Assembly: GCA_012295275.1 (NCBI GenBank)
Contig: CM022672.1
Coordinates: 14,497,995-14,522,994 of the forward strand
DNA: 25,000 nt
Direction of reading: 5' to 3'
Source of the DNA: Chrysomallon squamiferum
Lineage: Eukaryota > Mollusca > Gastropoda > Neomphalida > Peltospiridae
Made by a program: the position numbers and the translations under genes
Notes under the pieces: generated by a model
The model's database searches: none
What the model saw: only the letters and a program-made list of their open reading frames with translations
What the model was told of the DNA's origin: nothing
Part shown: positions 10,261 to 18,314 of the stretch, in pieces
How positions within the stretch are numbered: position 1 is the stretch's first letter
Layout: every line of letters begins with the position of its first letter

Positions 10261-10895
10261 TTTATTTATATTTATATTTTTTAAAAGAGTTTTAAAATTT
10301 ATTTATTATTATTATTTTTGTGTGTGTGTGTGTGTGTGTATTTTAGTATGTTAGAATAATTTATTAAATATACGTTATATTTAAAATTATATATATTTAG
10401 TATTTATTCATTTGTGTGTGTATATGTGTGTATGTATGTGTATATATACATACACATACATACACATACATGTTAGTTATTTATATTTATTAATTCATTC
10501 ATTTCATTTTCATTCTTTATTTATTTGTACATTAGTTTTTCATTCATTAATTCATTTCTTCTTTCTTCAGTTTATTTTATATTTATTTATTAATAGCTTT
10601 TTTCATTCTTATCTTTCTTGACTATAATTATGTCTTTCTTTTTTCCTTTTTTTCTGTCTATATTTCATTTTACTTCTTTCTTCTTTTTGTTTGTTTATTT
10701 CTTTCTTTTTCTCTTTCGTTAAATTCTTTCTTTACTCATTCATTAATTCAAATATTTATTTATTTATTTTATTCATTCATTCATTCATTCAAATATATAT
10801 ATTTACTTATTTACTCATTCTTCATTCAAATATATATTTACTTACTATCTCATTCACTCATTCATTCATTCACATACTTACTTATTTGCATAATT
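10261..10895. repeat. TTTA/TTCA tetranucleotide field before exon 2
   Basis: TTTA and ATT runs, a TG run (10320-10339), a GTAT/TACA patch (10410-10470) and long degenerate ATTC/ATTT tetranucleotides (ATTCATTCATTC near 10770-10795 and 10855-10872) fill the end of intron 1. The pyrimidine-rich (TTCA)n ends about 40 bases before the exon 2 acceptor. Confidence 0.88.
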
Positions 10896-10915
10896 TATTA
10901 TAATTAATCCTTAAG

Positions 10916-11124
10916 ATGACGTCAGCTCTAAGAGTGACAAACGAAAGAGATCCAGTGACGAAAGCAGTGACAAAGAAGACAACGTCACGAAGAAGAAGAA
11001 AGCTAGAACAACTTTCACTGGAAGACAAATCTTTGAACTAGAAAAGCAGTTTGAACAAAAAAAATATCTGTCGTCTGCCGAAAGGGCAGAAATGGCCACC
11101 CTTCTTCGAGTAACAGAAACTCAG
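10916..11124 (+). CDS. NK7: NK7-like homeobox protein, coding exon 2 (residues 118-187, homeodomain positions 1-44)
   Basis: The first two bases complete codon 118 (Asp) with exon 1. Residues 126-129 (KRKR) and 143-146 (KKKK) form basic, nuclear-localisation-like patches in an acidic, Ser-rich linker. The homeodomain begins at residue 144. Its first 44 positions contain the N-terminal arm KKKARTTF, invariant core residues L16 and F20, and [14 protein letters not shown] in helix 1. This helix 1 and the later TETQVKIWFQNRRTKWKKQ fit NK7/Nk7.1 better than NK6 (whose helix region reads QQIFALEKTF) or NK1, going by my memory of these families. The exon ends at Q44 with the strong donor CAG|GTAAGT, phase 0. 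Confidence 0.93.
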
Positions 11125-11128
11125 GTAA

Positions 11129-11545
11129 GTGCTGACTGATTTCATTTTATTGATTTCATTTGGTTTAAGACTATCTCTTGTGTTTTTATACGGAACACCG
11201 GCTGGAAAAAAAATAATGCTTGTTTAAGAATGGTATTTTCAGTACTAAAGGCTATTTGGCGAGTCCCTGCTTGGATTGGGAAATGAGTTATTTTCTGTAA
11301 TGACGATTCGGTATTCATTACTAATGGTTGCTGTGCGGATTTATTGGAAATAACTTAATGAGTTACACAAGCAGAAACGTTTCTGTGGCATGAATAAAAT
11401 ACGTAACTGTTGTCAGTTATAAAATTTAAATTAAAGAACCCAGAATAATAATATAAAACAAATAGATTAACACACATACAAACAAATAATCAAATGAATA
11501 ATGTTATTTTGGGAAACTACAAACCAAGAAACCTAACTGATAATG
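11129..11545. other. Intronic unique segment, nothing recognised
   Basis: This is AT-rich intronic sequence without a repeat array or coding potential. Weak TAATGA- and AATGAGT-type sites occur around 11280-11365. Confidence 0.4.
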
Positions 11546-11549
11546 AGGA

Positions 11550-11550
11550 T

Positions 11551-11581
<31 letters not shown>
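11550..11581. repeat. (ATG)n microsatellite
   Basis: About ten pure ATG units occur here. Confidence 0.95.
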
Positions 11582-11582
<1 letters not shown>

Positions 11583-11619
11583 ATAACAATCGTAAATAGC
11601 TGCAGCAAAAACAACAGTG

Positions 11620-12120
11620 ATAGTAGCGTATAGATACAGTGGTAGTGTGGTAATAGTAGTGGAAACGGTGGTAGTTGTAATAGTAGAACTAGTATGTCGA
11701 TAATGGCAGTAATAACAGAACTAGTATTAGTATTAATTATAGTAGCTTCAGGAATATTGTTATTATTTATTATTATTATTAGTTGTTGTAGTAGTACTAG
11801 TAATAGTAGTTGTGGTAGTAGTAGCAGCAGCAGCAGAGGTTATGATAATAGTAGTTGTAGTAGCAATACTGCTATAAACAAGAGTGAAAGTAACAGTAGT
11901 GAGTGTAGTACTTGTCATGGTAATGGTAGTAATTGTAGTAATAGTAGTAGAAGTAGTAGTAGTGGTAGTAGTAGAGGTAGTGATAGTTACAGCAGCATCA
12001 TCAGTATTAGTTCTAAAAGCAGTAGGAACACTAGTAATAGTAGCAGTAGTAGTCGTTGTTGTTGCTGCTGTTGCTGCAGTAGATATAGTCTTGAGAGTAC
12101 ACTATTAAAACCAGTAGTAG
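11620..12120. repeat. Long imperfect TAG/GTA triplet field in intron 2
   Basis: About 500 bases are built largely from TAG, GTA, CAG and TTG triplets. A 154-codon open frame (Ser/Cys/Asn-rich) across it contains no domain and lacks splice context. I treat it as decayed simple repeat. Confidence 0.9.
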
Positions 12121-12339
12121 CGATCCACATTAAGAAAAAACAAAACACGGTCAAATAATAAGTAATAGTAATAAAACATATTTTTAAAACTAACTAACTA
12201 ACTAAATAAAAAAAAAAAAACAGAACTAAAAATAAAAATAATTTCTTCAGACTTTAACACTAGATACACACTCACAGCAATCCTTAGCCATTTATTTTAA
12301 AATATACATTTTTTTTATTTTTTTTTCCCCCACTCGAAA

Positions 12340-12735
12340 ACATAAATTCACGACTCGATTTGCATCTGCAGTGATAAAAATACCATAAAGCAAGAAATCG
12401 CTGTTTAATGTTATTGAATTGGCCGGTGCGCCTGGCGTTTAAGATTTGAAAATCATTGATAACCGGTTAAAGGTACACGACGAAAACACATCGTTGGAGG
12501 TTAGTAATCAATATACCATTTGTTTCAATATTAGTTTTAAACAGCTCTGCGATGATAATCAGCCGTCGGGTGCCAAGCAAGATGTGCAGTTCCGATTACC
12601 TGCCAGTCACAGAGCGCGTGTGGCGTGTATTTTTTCTCGTACGCCGTATGAAATGTGGCGCGTATGTATTTTTCCCCCCGACCAGATATATTTTCACATC
12701 TGCAGTGATAGCGTGATATCGGTTGGCAAATGTTT
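12340..12735. promoter_or_regulatory. Candidate intronic enhancer with an octamer site and a duplicated 14-mer
   Basis: The block is GC-balanced and repeat-free. An octamer/POU site ATTTGCAT lies at 12358-12365. It overlaps CATCTGCAGTGATA at 12363-12376, and the same 14-mer recurs at 12697-12710. A second direct repeat begins GTGGCG at 12620 and 12655, each leading into a GTATTTTT run. TTGATAACCGG and GATGATAATCAGCC add AT-core sites. Frames on both strands are short and unsupported. Enhancer function is inferred. Confidence 0.42.
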
Positions 12736-12940
12736 ATAGAAGAGTGCAGTGTTTTGGGGACCGTATCAAAACATTGCACAACCAGGAGTGAAACAGTGAG
12801 AGAAGTAGCTGGCCAGTGTTTTGTACGATAACATATGTTATCTGTAATGTGCGCTGCTTATTTACGTTTTTCCGTGTTGGTGACTGCATTAGAATTCCTG
12901 TTGGTGATCTGGAACAAATGTAGTTTTCTGTCTCTTTCTT

Positions 12941-12942
<2 letters not shown>

Positions 12943-13019
<77 letters not shown>
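12943..13019. repeat. (AG)n microsatellite, 77 bases
   Basis: AG dinucleotides are uninterrupted across the whole span. Confidence 0.98.
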
Positions 13020-13022
<3 letters not shown>

Positions 13023-13335
13023 GTCTTGATTATAAGTATGCAGTATTCGGATAATATATCTTGAATACCTGTATAAAATGTAGCCTCTTTTATGTATTAG
13101 ATAAACAGCCATCGACGATATTTCATTACAACAGACACACACACATACATTCACACACACAGACACACACACACACTTACATATACATACCAACCGCCAC
13201 GCACCATATTTATTCCAAGTTCGTGCAATCCGCCAGATGCAGTTTATTTCGGTTTCACCAAATTAGGGATGGGTTATTAACAATATTAACATTAATCCCC
13301 TTCCCCCTAAAAAAAAAAAAAAAAAAAAAAAAACC
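13020..13335. repeat. Unique DNA with a (CA)n tract and terminal poly(A)
   Basis: Unique intronic sequence contains an imperfect CA tract at about 13134-13180 and ends in an A homopolymer at about 13309-13333. No gene was recognised. Confidence 0.7.
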
Positions 13336-13479
13336 ACCCTCCACATTTCTCTAAAACAAAGTAAACAAGTTTATTTTCTGTTTATCATTACAAAAACCTG
13401 CCCCGTACCCTTACCCTCACCCTAGCGACCTCTGACAACCCACAGGAACTCTATAACCTTTTATTTCTAAAGCAGCAAA

Positions 13480-13760
13480 AGCTGAATTTTTTAACGGTTG
13501 TCTGTCTTGTACGCATTGCCCCTAACTGGCCAATTTACGTCGCTCTTAAACGGTTTGATAAATGGCTATTTCGAGGGGTCGAGAACTGATAAAGAGGAGA
13601 TGCACAGTGTGTCAAGTCTCTATTTTCCTCAAGTCGACCCAGATTTGAACACGATGTGACAGATTGATTGTGGCCACCACTTATGTGCAGTGACCCGTCC
13701 GTCCCACTTAAGATCTGTGTGTACGTCTAGGTTGATTATCTGTTAGAAATTAATGCAGAC
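13480..13760. promoter_or_regulatory. Candidate intronic enhancer block
   Basis: A repeat-free, GC-balanced stretch has TGGCCAATTTACG near 13527, GTTTGATAAATGG near 13553, GATTGATTGTGGCC near 13662 and GTTGATTATCTG near 13731. TGAT-type and TTTAC/TTAT-type sites recur. No exon can be supported. The regulatory assignment rests on composition and motifs only. Confidence 0.35.
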
Positions 13761-14040
13761 GTGTGTGGGTTTTTTTGTTGTTGTTTTTTGGGGTGGGGTT
13801 TTTTTTTTTTAGGGATTAAAATCAGAGTATTATATGTAAAAACATCAGCTACTAAAATAAACGAAAGTAAGGTGGATTTTAAAAAAAATATTATTATTTA
13901 AGAAATAGTGCTTGAAATGAGGTCTTATAAATATATTCAGAATTTAAAACAAAATTTTCTCAAATTAACGCACTTAACACACACCATTTCCGAAAAATAT
14001 TCTGTTACTGAAACAAAATTTTGCCCTTTTTTAATAATAG
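13761..14040. other. T/G-rich patch then AT-rich intron, nothing recognised
   Basis: G/T-rich sequence with T runs (13765-13812) is followed by AT-rich unique sequence. Confidence 0.4.
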
Positions 14041-14042
14041 TA

Positions 14043-14111
<69 letters not shown>
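14041..14111. repeat. (AAT)n microsatellite
   Basis: Two TAG-type interruptions at the 5' end are followed by a pure AAT run (about 14047-14111). Confidence 0.97.
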
Positions 14112-14112
<1 letters not shown>

Positions 14113-14292
14113 GTGAAATGAAATCCAACTATACAACATATATTTATGATTGTTCGGTGAGATATATATTTTTTCAGATATCACAGAATAACTGAATATC
14201 ATCAGTTTTCATCACAATAGGTGGTTTTTGGGGGGTTGTTTCTGACATTTTTTAATATGCTAATGTAGTAAAACTGTAATAAAGAAAAAGGG

Positions 14293-14630
14293 CTATAAGA
14301 TTATTTATTTTAAAAATAAACACAGATACTTAGTTATAAGGATATTTTTCAAATAAATACAGATACTTGGCTATAAGGATATTTATTTTAAAATGAATAC
14401 AGATACTTAGTTATAAGGATATTTATTTTAATATAAAGATAGATACTTAGTTATAAGGATATTTATTTTAATATAAATACAGATAAGTTATAAGGATATT
14501 TATTTTTCAAATAAACACAGATACTTAGTTATAAGGATATTTATTTTAAAATGAATACAGATACTTAGTTATAAGGATATGTATTTCTAAAAATAAACAC
14601 ATACAGTTATAAGGATATTTATTTTTAAAT
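14293..14630. repeat. 40-bp minisatellite, about nine copies
   Basis: Tandem units of about 36-41 bases begin TTATAAGGATATTTATTTT and end in ACAGATACTTAG. Units starting at 14371 and 14529 differ at only one of 40 bases, although units between them are more diverged. The unit preceding each of these also carries the same TTTTCAAATAAA variant. This points to a higher-order duplication of roughly four units. The array is entirely intronic and non-coding. Confidence 0.93.
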
Positions 14631-14743
14631 GATGTTGATATTTTACTAATATTATTAATGGAAAAGATCTGCTTGGTGAATGATTTAGATGAGCATTAAC
14701 ACTTTGGTTAGTATTAACAATATTAATAATATTAACATTAATT

Positions 14744-14744
14744 C

Positions 14745-14803
<59 letters not shown>
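14744..14803. repeat. Compound (ACA)n-(AAT)n microsatellite
   Basis: About ten ACA units pass directly into about nine AAT units. Confidence 0.96.
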
Positions 14804-14805
<2 letters not shown>

Positions 14806-15111
14806 CCAAGGTTCTTTTCATTATTTTGTAAAGATCTCTCTAGAAAGACGAACAAAAAAAAACTAAAAAAAAAAACAAATTAAAAAAAATTCCGTATAAC
14901 CATATATTTTCTGAATAATACTTTGCATATAAGCAATCCCATAATAGCAGTTTCTAATTCGTTGTTGTTCATTTTTGATAACAAGGACGCAGACAGATGT
15001 TTAATATTTCCTTTTTATATTGTAAATAACTATCCCTAATTTGGTAAAAACGGAAACAAAACTGCACCTGGCGTAAATAACAAACTTACAATAAATATTG
15101 TGCATGCCAGC
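14804..15111. other. AT-rich intronic DNA, nothing recognised
   Basis: A-rich runs near 14860-14890 are followed by unique sequence with no supported feature. Confidence 0.4.
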
Positions 15112-15144
15112 TGTGTGTGTGTGCGTGTGTGTGTGTGTGTGTGT
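15112..15144. repeat. (GT)n microsatellite
   Basis: GT dinucleotides run here with one GC interruption. Confidence 0.96.
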
Positions 15145-15655
15145 CTGAATATAGACTTATTTCTAATAAAAAAAATTATATTACTTGTTACTTATATAAA
15201 GAGAGCAAATAAAATAGAGATGAAAATATCAGTACATTTACGAAATTTCGTTTAATTTTCTCATTTTATTTAAAACAACACTGACAATAAATACATGTAT
15301 TGTTTATTTTCTATTGTTTATACGTTAATCAAGGTTGGCTATTACAGCAGTAGTTTTTATTTACTACCTCACAAAAAACAAAAAAAACAAAAAAAACAGT
15401 GTGTCTGCTGTACTTGTTCATACTCTTGTTTTTAGCTCTTCTCTTGTCAATAGTTTCATTTTTATAGAATACTTTAGACATGGCAGAATAGCGATAAACC
15501 TGCTTTCACTTTCGTTTTCGACACCTCTAAATGTTAGCATTAGTCTCTCCGTAACTTGTGTTCGGTTTTAAACGCCATTTAGTGGTGTCCAGTTCACCTT
15601 TATAAAAAATAACACCAGAGTCATTCAGTAGATTCATCTCATTGTTATTAGTAGT
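15145..15655. other. Intronic unique DNA, nothing recognised
   Basis: This is AT-rich unique sequence apart from a small CAAAAAA array near 15371-15398. The 78-codon frame at 15335-15571 has no recognisable domain, and I do not call it. Confidence 0.4.
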
Positions 15656-15734
15656 ATTTTTATCATCATCATCATCATCATCATCACTGGTATTATATTA
15701 TGCCTATTATTATTATCATCATTATTATTATTCC

Positions 15735-15769
<35 letters not shown>

Positions 15770-15771
15770 AT
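15656..15771. repeat. ATC/ATT triplet field
   Basis: ATC units (about 15663-15686) and two ATT runs are separated by short unique pieces. Confidence 0.93.
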
Positions 15772-15807
15772 AATAAATAAATAAATTAATTAATTTATTT
15801 ATTTATT
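15772..15807. repeat. Perfect 36-bp AT-only palindrome
   Basis: The centre is TTAATTAA at 15786-15793, flanked by 14-base arms of AAAT units on the left and TTTA units on the right that pair exactly. Its cruciform potential follows directly from the sequence. It probably arose where AAAT and TTTA arrays abut. Confidence 0.95.
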
Positions 15808-15829
15808 TATGTTTTGTACAGTTTGGTGT

Positions 15830-16050
15830 TTTTTGTAGCTTAAAATCTTATTGCATAAATTCATCGATAAAATTTATCTAGAGTACCAAAAATGTATTAT
15901 TAATTTTCTCTTTTAGATTAAAAGTATCATTTTGCATCTAAATTTTTGGGGCTTAAATTATGATTTAAATATTTCGGAACATTAAGCGATTGCATTTGTA
16001 AACCTCAAAAAAATATTTATTTATTATTTTTTTTAATGCTTTTTCTATTA
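15830..16050. other. AT-rich intronic DNA, nothing recognised
   Basis: Unique AT-rich sequence with no repeat array or motif cluster. TTTTAGATTAAAAGTATC near 15913 weakly resembles the exon 3-like repeats downstream, but too weakly to call. Confidence 0.35.
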
Positions 16051-16054
16051 TTTA

Positions 16055-16090
16055 ATATATTTATTTATTTATTTATTTATTCATTTATTC

Positions 16091-16152
<62 letters not shown>
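16055..16152. repeat. (ATTT)n then (ATT)n microsatellite
   Basis: ATTT and ATTC tetranucleotides pass into an ATT run from about 16095 to 16150. Confidence 0.96.
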
Positions 16153-16153
<1 letters not shown>

Positions 16154-16225
16154 TTATTAGTATAAAAATCATATTATTAATAGTATTATTTGTATTATTA
16201 CGATGATATATTGAGTTATTTATTT

Positions 16226-16339
16226 TCAGAGTAAAATTAGATTCCAAAATGTGGGAATAAAAATTTAAATTCAATTATTTTATATATATAAAAATTATAT
16301 ACTACTTTTGGTTTTAAAATTATATTATTATTATTATTA

Positions 16340-16370
<31 letters not shown>

Positions 16371-16457
16371 CATCATCATCATCATCATAAAATAAAATTC
16401 CATAATATCGGAATATAAATTTTGGATCAGTTATTAATTACTATTTTTGGTATTAAA

Positions 16458-16498
<41 letters not shown>

Positions 16499-16595
16499 CG
16501 TATACATTTTTTTTTTTTTTTTTTTTTTTGTATTTGTTTTTGTATTTTTTTTTTTTTTCAGGTTAAAAAATTAGTTTCAAGAATGAGAAAAATAA
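16226..16595 (+). repeat. Three degenerate units resembling the exon 3 start
   Basis: Segments at about 16226-16266, 16389-16422 and 16555-16590 resemble one another and the true exon 3 boundary at 16711-16745. The first two share 28 of 34 aligned bases (16233-16266 and 16389-16422), each with the inverted pair ATTCC...GGAAT. Units one and three keep a TTTCAG-like acceptor followed by a GT(T/A)AAAA stretch. ATT runs separate the units at a spacing of about 155-180 bases. None has an open homeodomain reading. They could be decayed tandem duplicates of the exon edge or copies of an unrelated AT-rich repeat. Confidence 0.5.
16321..16560. repeat. ATT/ATC runs and long poly(T) near exon 3
   Basis: ATT and ATC runs lie at about 16323-16388 and an ATT run at 16459-16498. 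T homopolymers occupy about 16508-16529 and 16546-16558; the latter leads into TTTTCAG, which looks like a strong acceptor. Confidence 0.93.
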
Positions 16596-16657
16596 CAATT
16601 TTAATTGAGCGATAAACTTGTATGCATAGCTTTAAGATGATGATGATGATGAATATG

Positions 16658-16658
<1 letters not shown>

Positions 16659-16710
<52 letters not shown>
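16659..16710. repeat. (ATT)n microsatellite abutting the exon 3 acceptor
   Basis: About 17 ATT units end directly at TTTCAG (16711-16716). The run occupies the place of the polypyrimidine tract. Confidence 0.97.
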
Positions 16711-16711
<1 letters not shown>

Positions 16712-16716
16712 TTCAG

Positions 16717-17238
16717 GTAAAAATCTGGTTCCAGAATCGCAGAACTAAATGGAAAAAACAGGAGAACATTTCGAGTCAGGAGGCAGCGGAACACAAGCTG
16801 AACGCCGAGAAGAATTTACTGAAAAACATCAAATGCAAGAAAGCGGGAGGAGACAAGCAAGCGGATTCCGACGACGTCGTGAAGACAGAGGCGGCGGCAA
16901 AACACGACTACAACGACAACAAAGCCCGCTCCGAGTGCGCGTACGAAAGCGACGACGCCAGAGTGAGCCACACGGCTAGCAGCGGTGACGAAGGCATCGT
17001 CAGAGACATTGTTTCCGTGTCTGATAACGAACCTTGCGACCTGAGCGTTGGAGGAGCCGGCGTCAAGGACGCTGAAAGCAAAAGCGAACACGACGAGAAG
17101 ACTGTCGCCCCTGACGACGTGCACAATGGCGATATGTCGTCGTCGTCGTCGTCCTCCTCCTCCTCCGCCGCCACTGTGGGTGCCGATGCCGTCGTCACAG
17201 CATTCAGGGCGGTTAATGTCACCCTCGCTCATTTCTGA
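16717..17238 (+). CDS. NK7: NK7-like homeobox protein, coding exon 3 (residues 188-360, homeodomain positions 45-60 and C-terminus)
   Basis: The exon opens with recognition helix VKIWFQNRRTKWKKQ, including W48, F49, Q50, N51 and R53 of the homeodomain. Q50 predicts TAATTG/TAATTA-type binding. The next residues, ENISSQEAAEHK, resemble the sequence after the Nk7.1 homeodomain as I recall it. The C-terminus is charged and low in hydrophobics (probably disordered). It has PCDLS at 293-297, a CtBP-type PxDLS motif, and ten serines at 328-337 encoded by five TCG then five TCC codons. TGA at 17236 ends the frame. Exon GC is well above intron GC. A further downstream exon replacing this C-terminus is possible but unsupported. 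Confidence 0.92.
   Translation, partial: VKIWFQNRRTKWKKQENISSQEAAEHKLNAEKNLLKNIKCKKAGGDKQADSDDVVKTEAAAKHDYNDNKARSECAYESDDARVSHTASSGDEGIVRDIVSVSDNEPCDLSVGGAGVKDAESKSEHDEKTVAPDDVHNGDMSSSSSSSSSSAATVGADAVVTAFRAVNVTLAHF
17032..17046 (+). other. PxDLS (CtBP-binding) motif
   Basis: The codons read P-C-D-L-S at residues 293-297, in an acidic context. PxDLS is the established CtBP recruitment consensus. A short motif can occur by chance, so function is inferred. Confidence 0.5.
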
Positions 17239-18001
17239 AAAGAACTGGCGGTTAGTTTTGTGCTCACCGGTAAAAAAAAAGAAAAAGGAAAAAGAAAAAA
17301 TCATCTTCGATATTTCATTATTAATATATTTTTCTTTTCGACAAAGCATTCCATATAGAATTTTTTTTTTTTTTAATTCAGACAAGCTTTATCTCTGTCT
17401 GTATACATTGGTGCCAAATTCACTAAATTCGTTTTATCATAGGACACATGTATCTATACTGTTACTTATAAGCACACCGGCAAAAAAACCCCCAAAAACA
17501 AACAACAACAAAAACAAAAAAATGAACGGTTATTATCATATTTCGTCGGTGTTATTATGGTTGACGAAAAGAAAAAAAAAAAAAAAAAGGTCTGAAGATT
17601 TAGAAATCTTTATCTTTATTTTTGTTTTCTCTCGGTCTCTTTTATTTTTGTTTTCTTAAAATTCGTCAAAGTGCTAAGAGACTGTTTATCTCCAGTTTAT
17701 GATATTTTTGTAACAAATGTCTACGATGTTCCCAAGCTACGGCCATCCATGTGTCATATGAGTTGACGTGTTAATCAAAACTAAAACTGTCGTGTTTGTG
17801 TCTGCGTTTACGTATCTTTGTGAGCGAGTGTTAATATGTCTGGCATCGGTGTTTCTAGCAAATAAGAAATCTTTTTAAAAACATTTTACATATATAAATA
17901 TATATATATATATATATATGACTTCAAGGACACGTACACACGTATACACGCGCACACGCGCACACACACAGACAGACACAACAAATTTATTTTAAAATAA
18001 A
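17239..18001 (+). other. Probable proximal 3' UTR of the NK7-like gene
   Basis: Sequence after the TGA is non-coding and T/A-rich, with A runs near 17270-17300 and 17570-17588 and a T run near 17360. It holds a TA run (about 17897-17920) and a CA/CG-rich tract (about 17936-17977), then AATAAA at 17996-18001. Open frames continuing here are other-frame artefacts of the exon. The true transcript end is unknown. Confidence 0.5.
17996..18001 (+). terminator. Candidate poly(A) signal AATAAA
   Basis: This canonical hexamer lies about 760 bases after the stop codon. In AT-rich DNA AATAAA is common, so this is only a candidate. Another in better context is at 21167. Confidence 0.3.
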
Positions 18002-18140
18002 TGAAATGTTGTGTATGAAAGCAAATGTATCTGTGCCATGTGAGATTTATATCCATAATATATTTTTTTTTATTATTATTTTTTTATTAGCATAAATCTA
18101 CTGCAGTCAAATGTGTAGAAGACTAATTAATAACGTCTTT

Positions 18141-18198
<58 letters not shown>

Positions 18199-18271
18199 AG
18201 ACAAAACATTTGGACGAAAAAACATTACCAAACTGTGACGCAGAGAAAAAATAAAATAAAATAAAACAAAA

Positions 18272-18314
<43 letters not shown>
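18141..18314. repeat. (TA)n then (AAAT)n microsatellites
   Basis: A TA run of about 55 bases (18141-18197) and an AAAT run (18250-18314) are separated by about 50 bases of unique DNA. Confidence 0.96.

Larger units (their letters stand above)
7078..10915 (+). other. Intron 1 of the NK7-like gene (phase 1, about 3.8 kb)
   Basis: The donor is GTATTT after ...AATTCAG. The acceptor is TAATCCTTAAG before AT-GAC-GTC. The polypyrimidine tract is weak, but an acceptor at 10916 is the one that restores phase and removes the in-frame TAA at 10912-10914. The intron contains many microsatellites and at least two unique GC-richer blocks, listed separately. Confidence 0.82.
11125..16716 (+). other. Intron 2 of the NK7-like gene (phase 0, about 5.6 kb, within the homeodomain)
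   Basis: The donor is GTAAGT and the acceptor is TTTCAG|GTA. The intron separates homeodomain positions 44 and 45, an insertion site shared by many ANTP-class homeobox genes. The intron is crowded with microsatellites. Its last 50 or so bases before TTTCAG are an ATT microsatellite, so branch point and pyrimidine-tract signals lie within or beyond repeat DNA. Confidence 0.9.

Noticed and set aside
10924-10926. CAG at 10923-10925 as the exon 2 acceptor
   Set aside because: Starting the exon at 10926 would not match the phase left by exon 1, whereas AG at 10914-10915 does.
11694-12158. 154-codon Ser/Cys-rich open frame in intron 2
   Set aside because: It is produced by TAG/GTA triplet repeats read in the AGT frame. 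There is no domain, no codon bias and no splice-junction support.
14293-14630. 40-bp tandem units as a possible CRISPR or integrase site array
   Set aside because: Units abut without spacers and drift by point changes and small indels, as a minisatellite does.
16816-17385. 189-codon open frame on the reverse strand over exon 3
   Set aside because: It lies opposite the real exon, whose GC-rich codons suppress stops on the other strand. It has no domain and it includes 3' UTR homopolymers.
17048-17659. 203-codon forward frame overlapping the end of exon 3
   Set aside because: This is an alternative frame of the true coding exon extending into the A- and T-rich 3' UTR. Its poly-Pro and poly-Lys content reflects the Ser-codon repeat and A runs.
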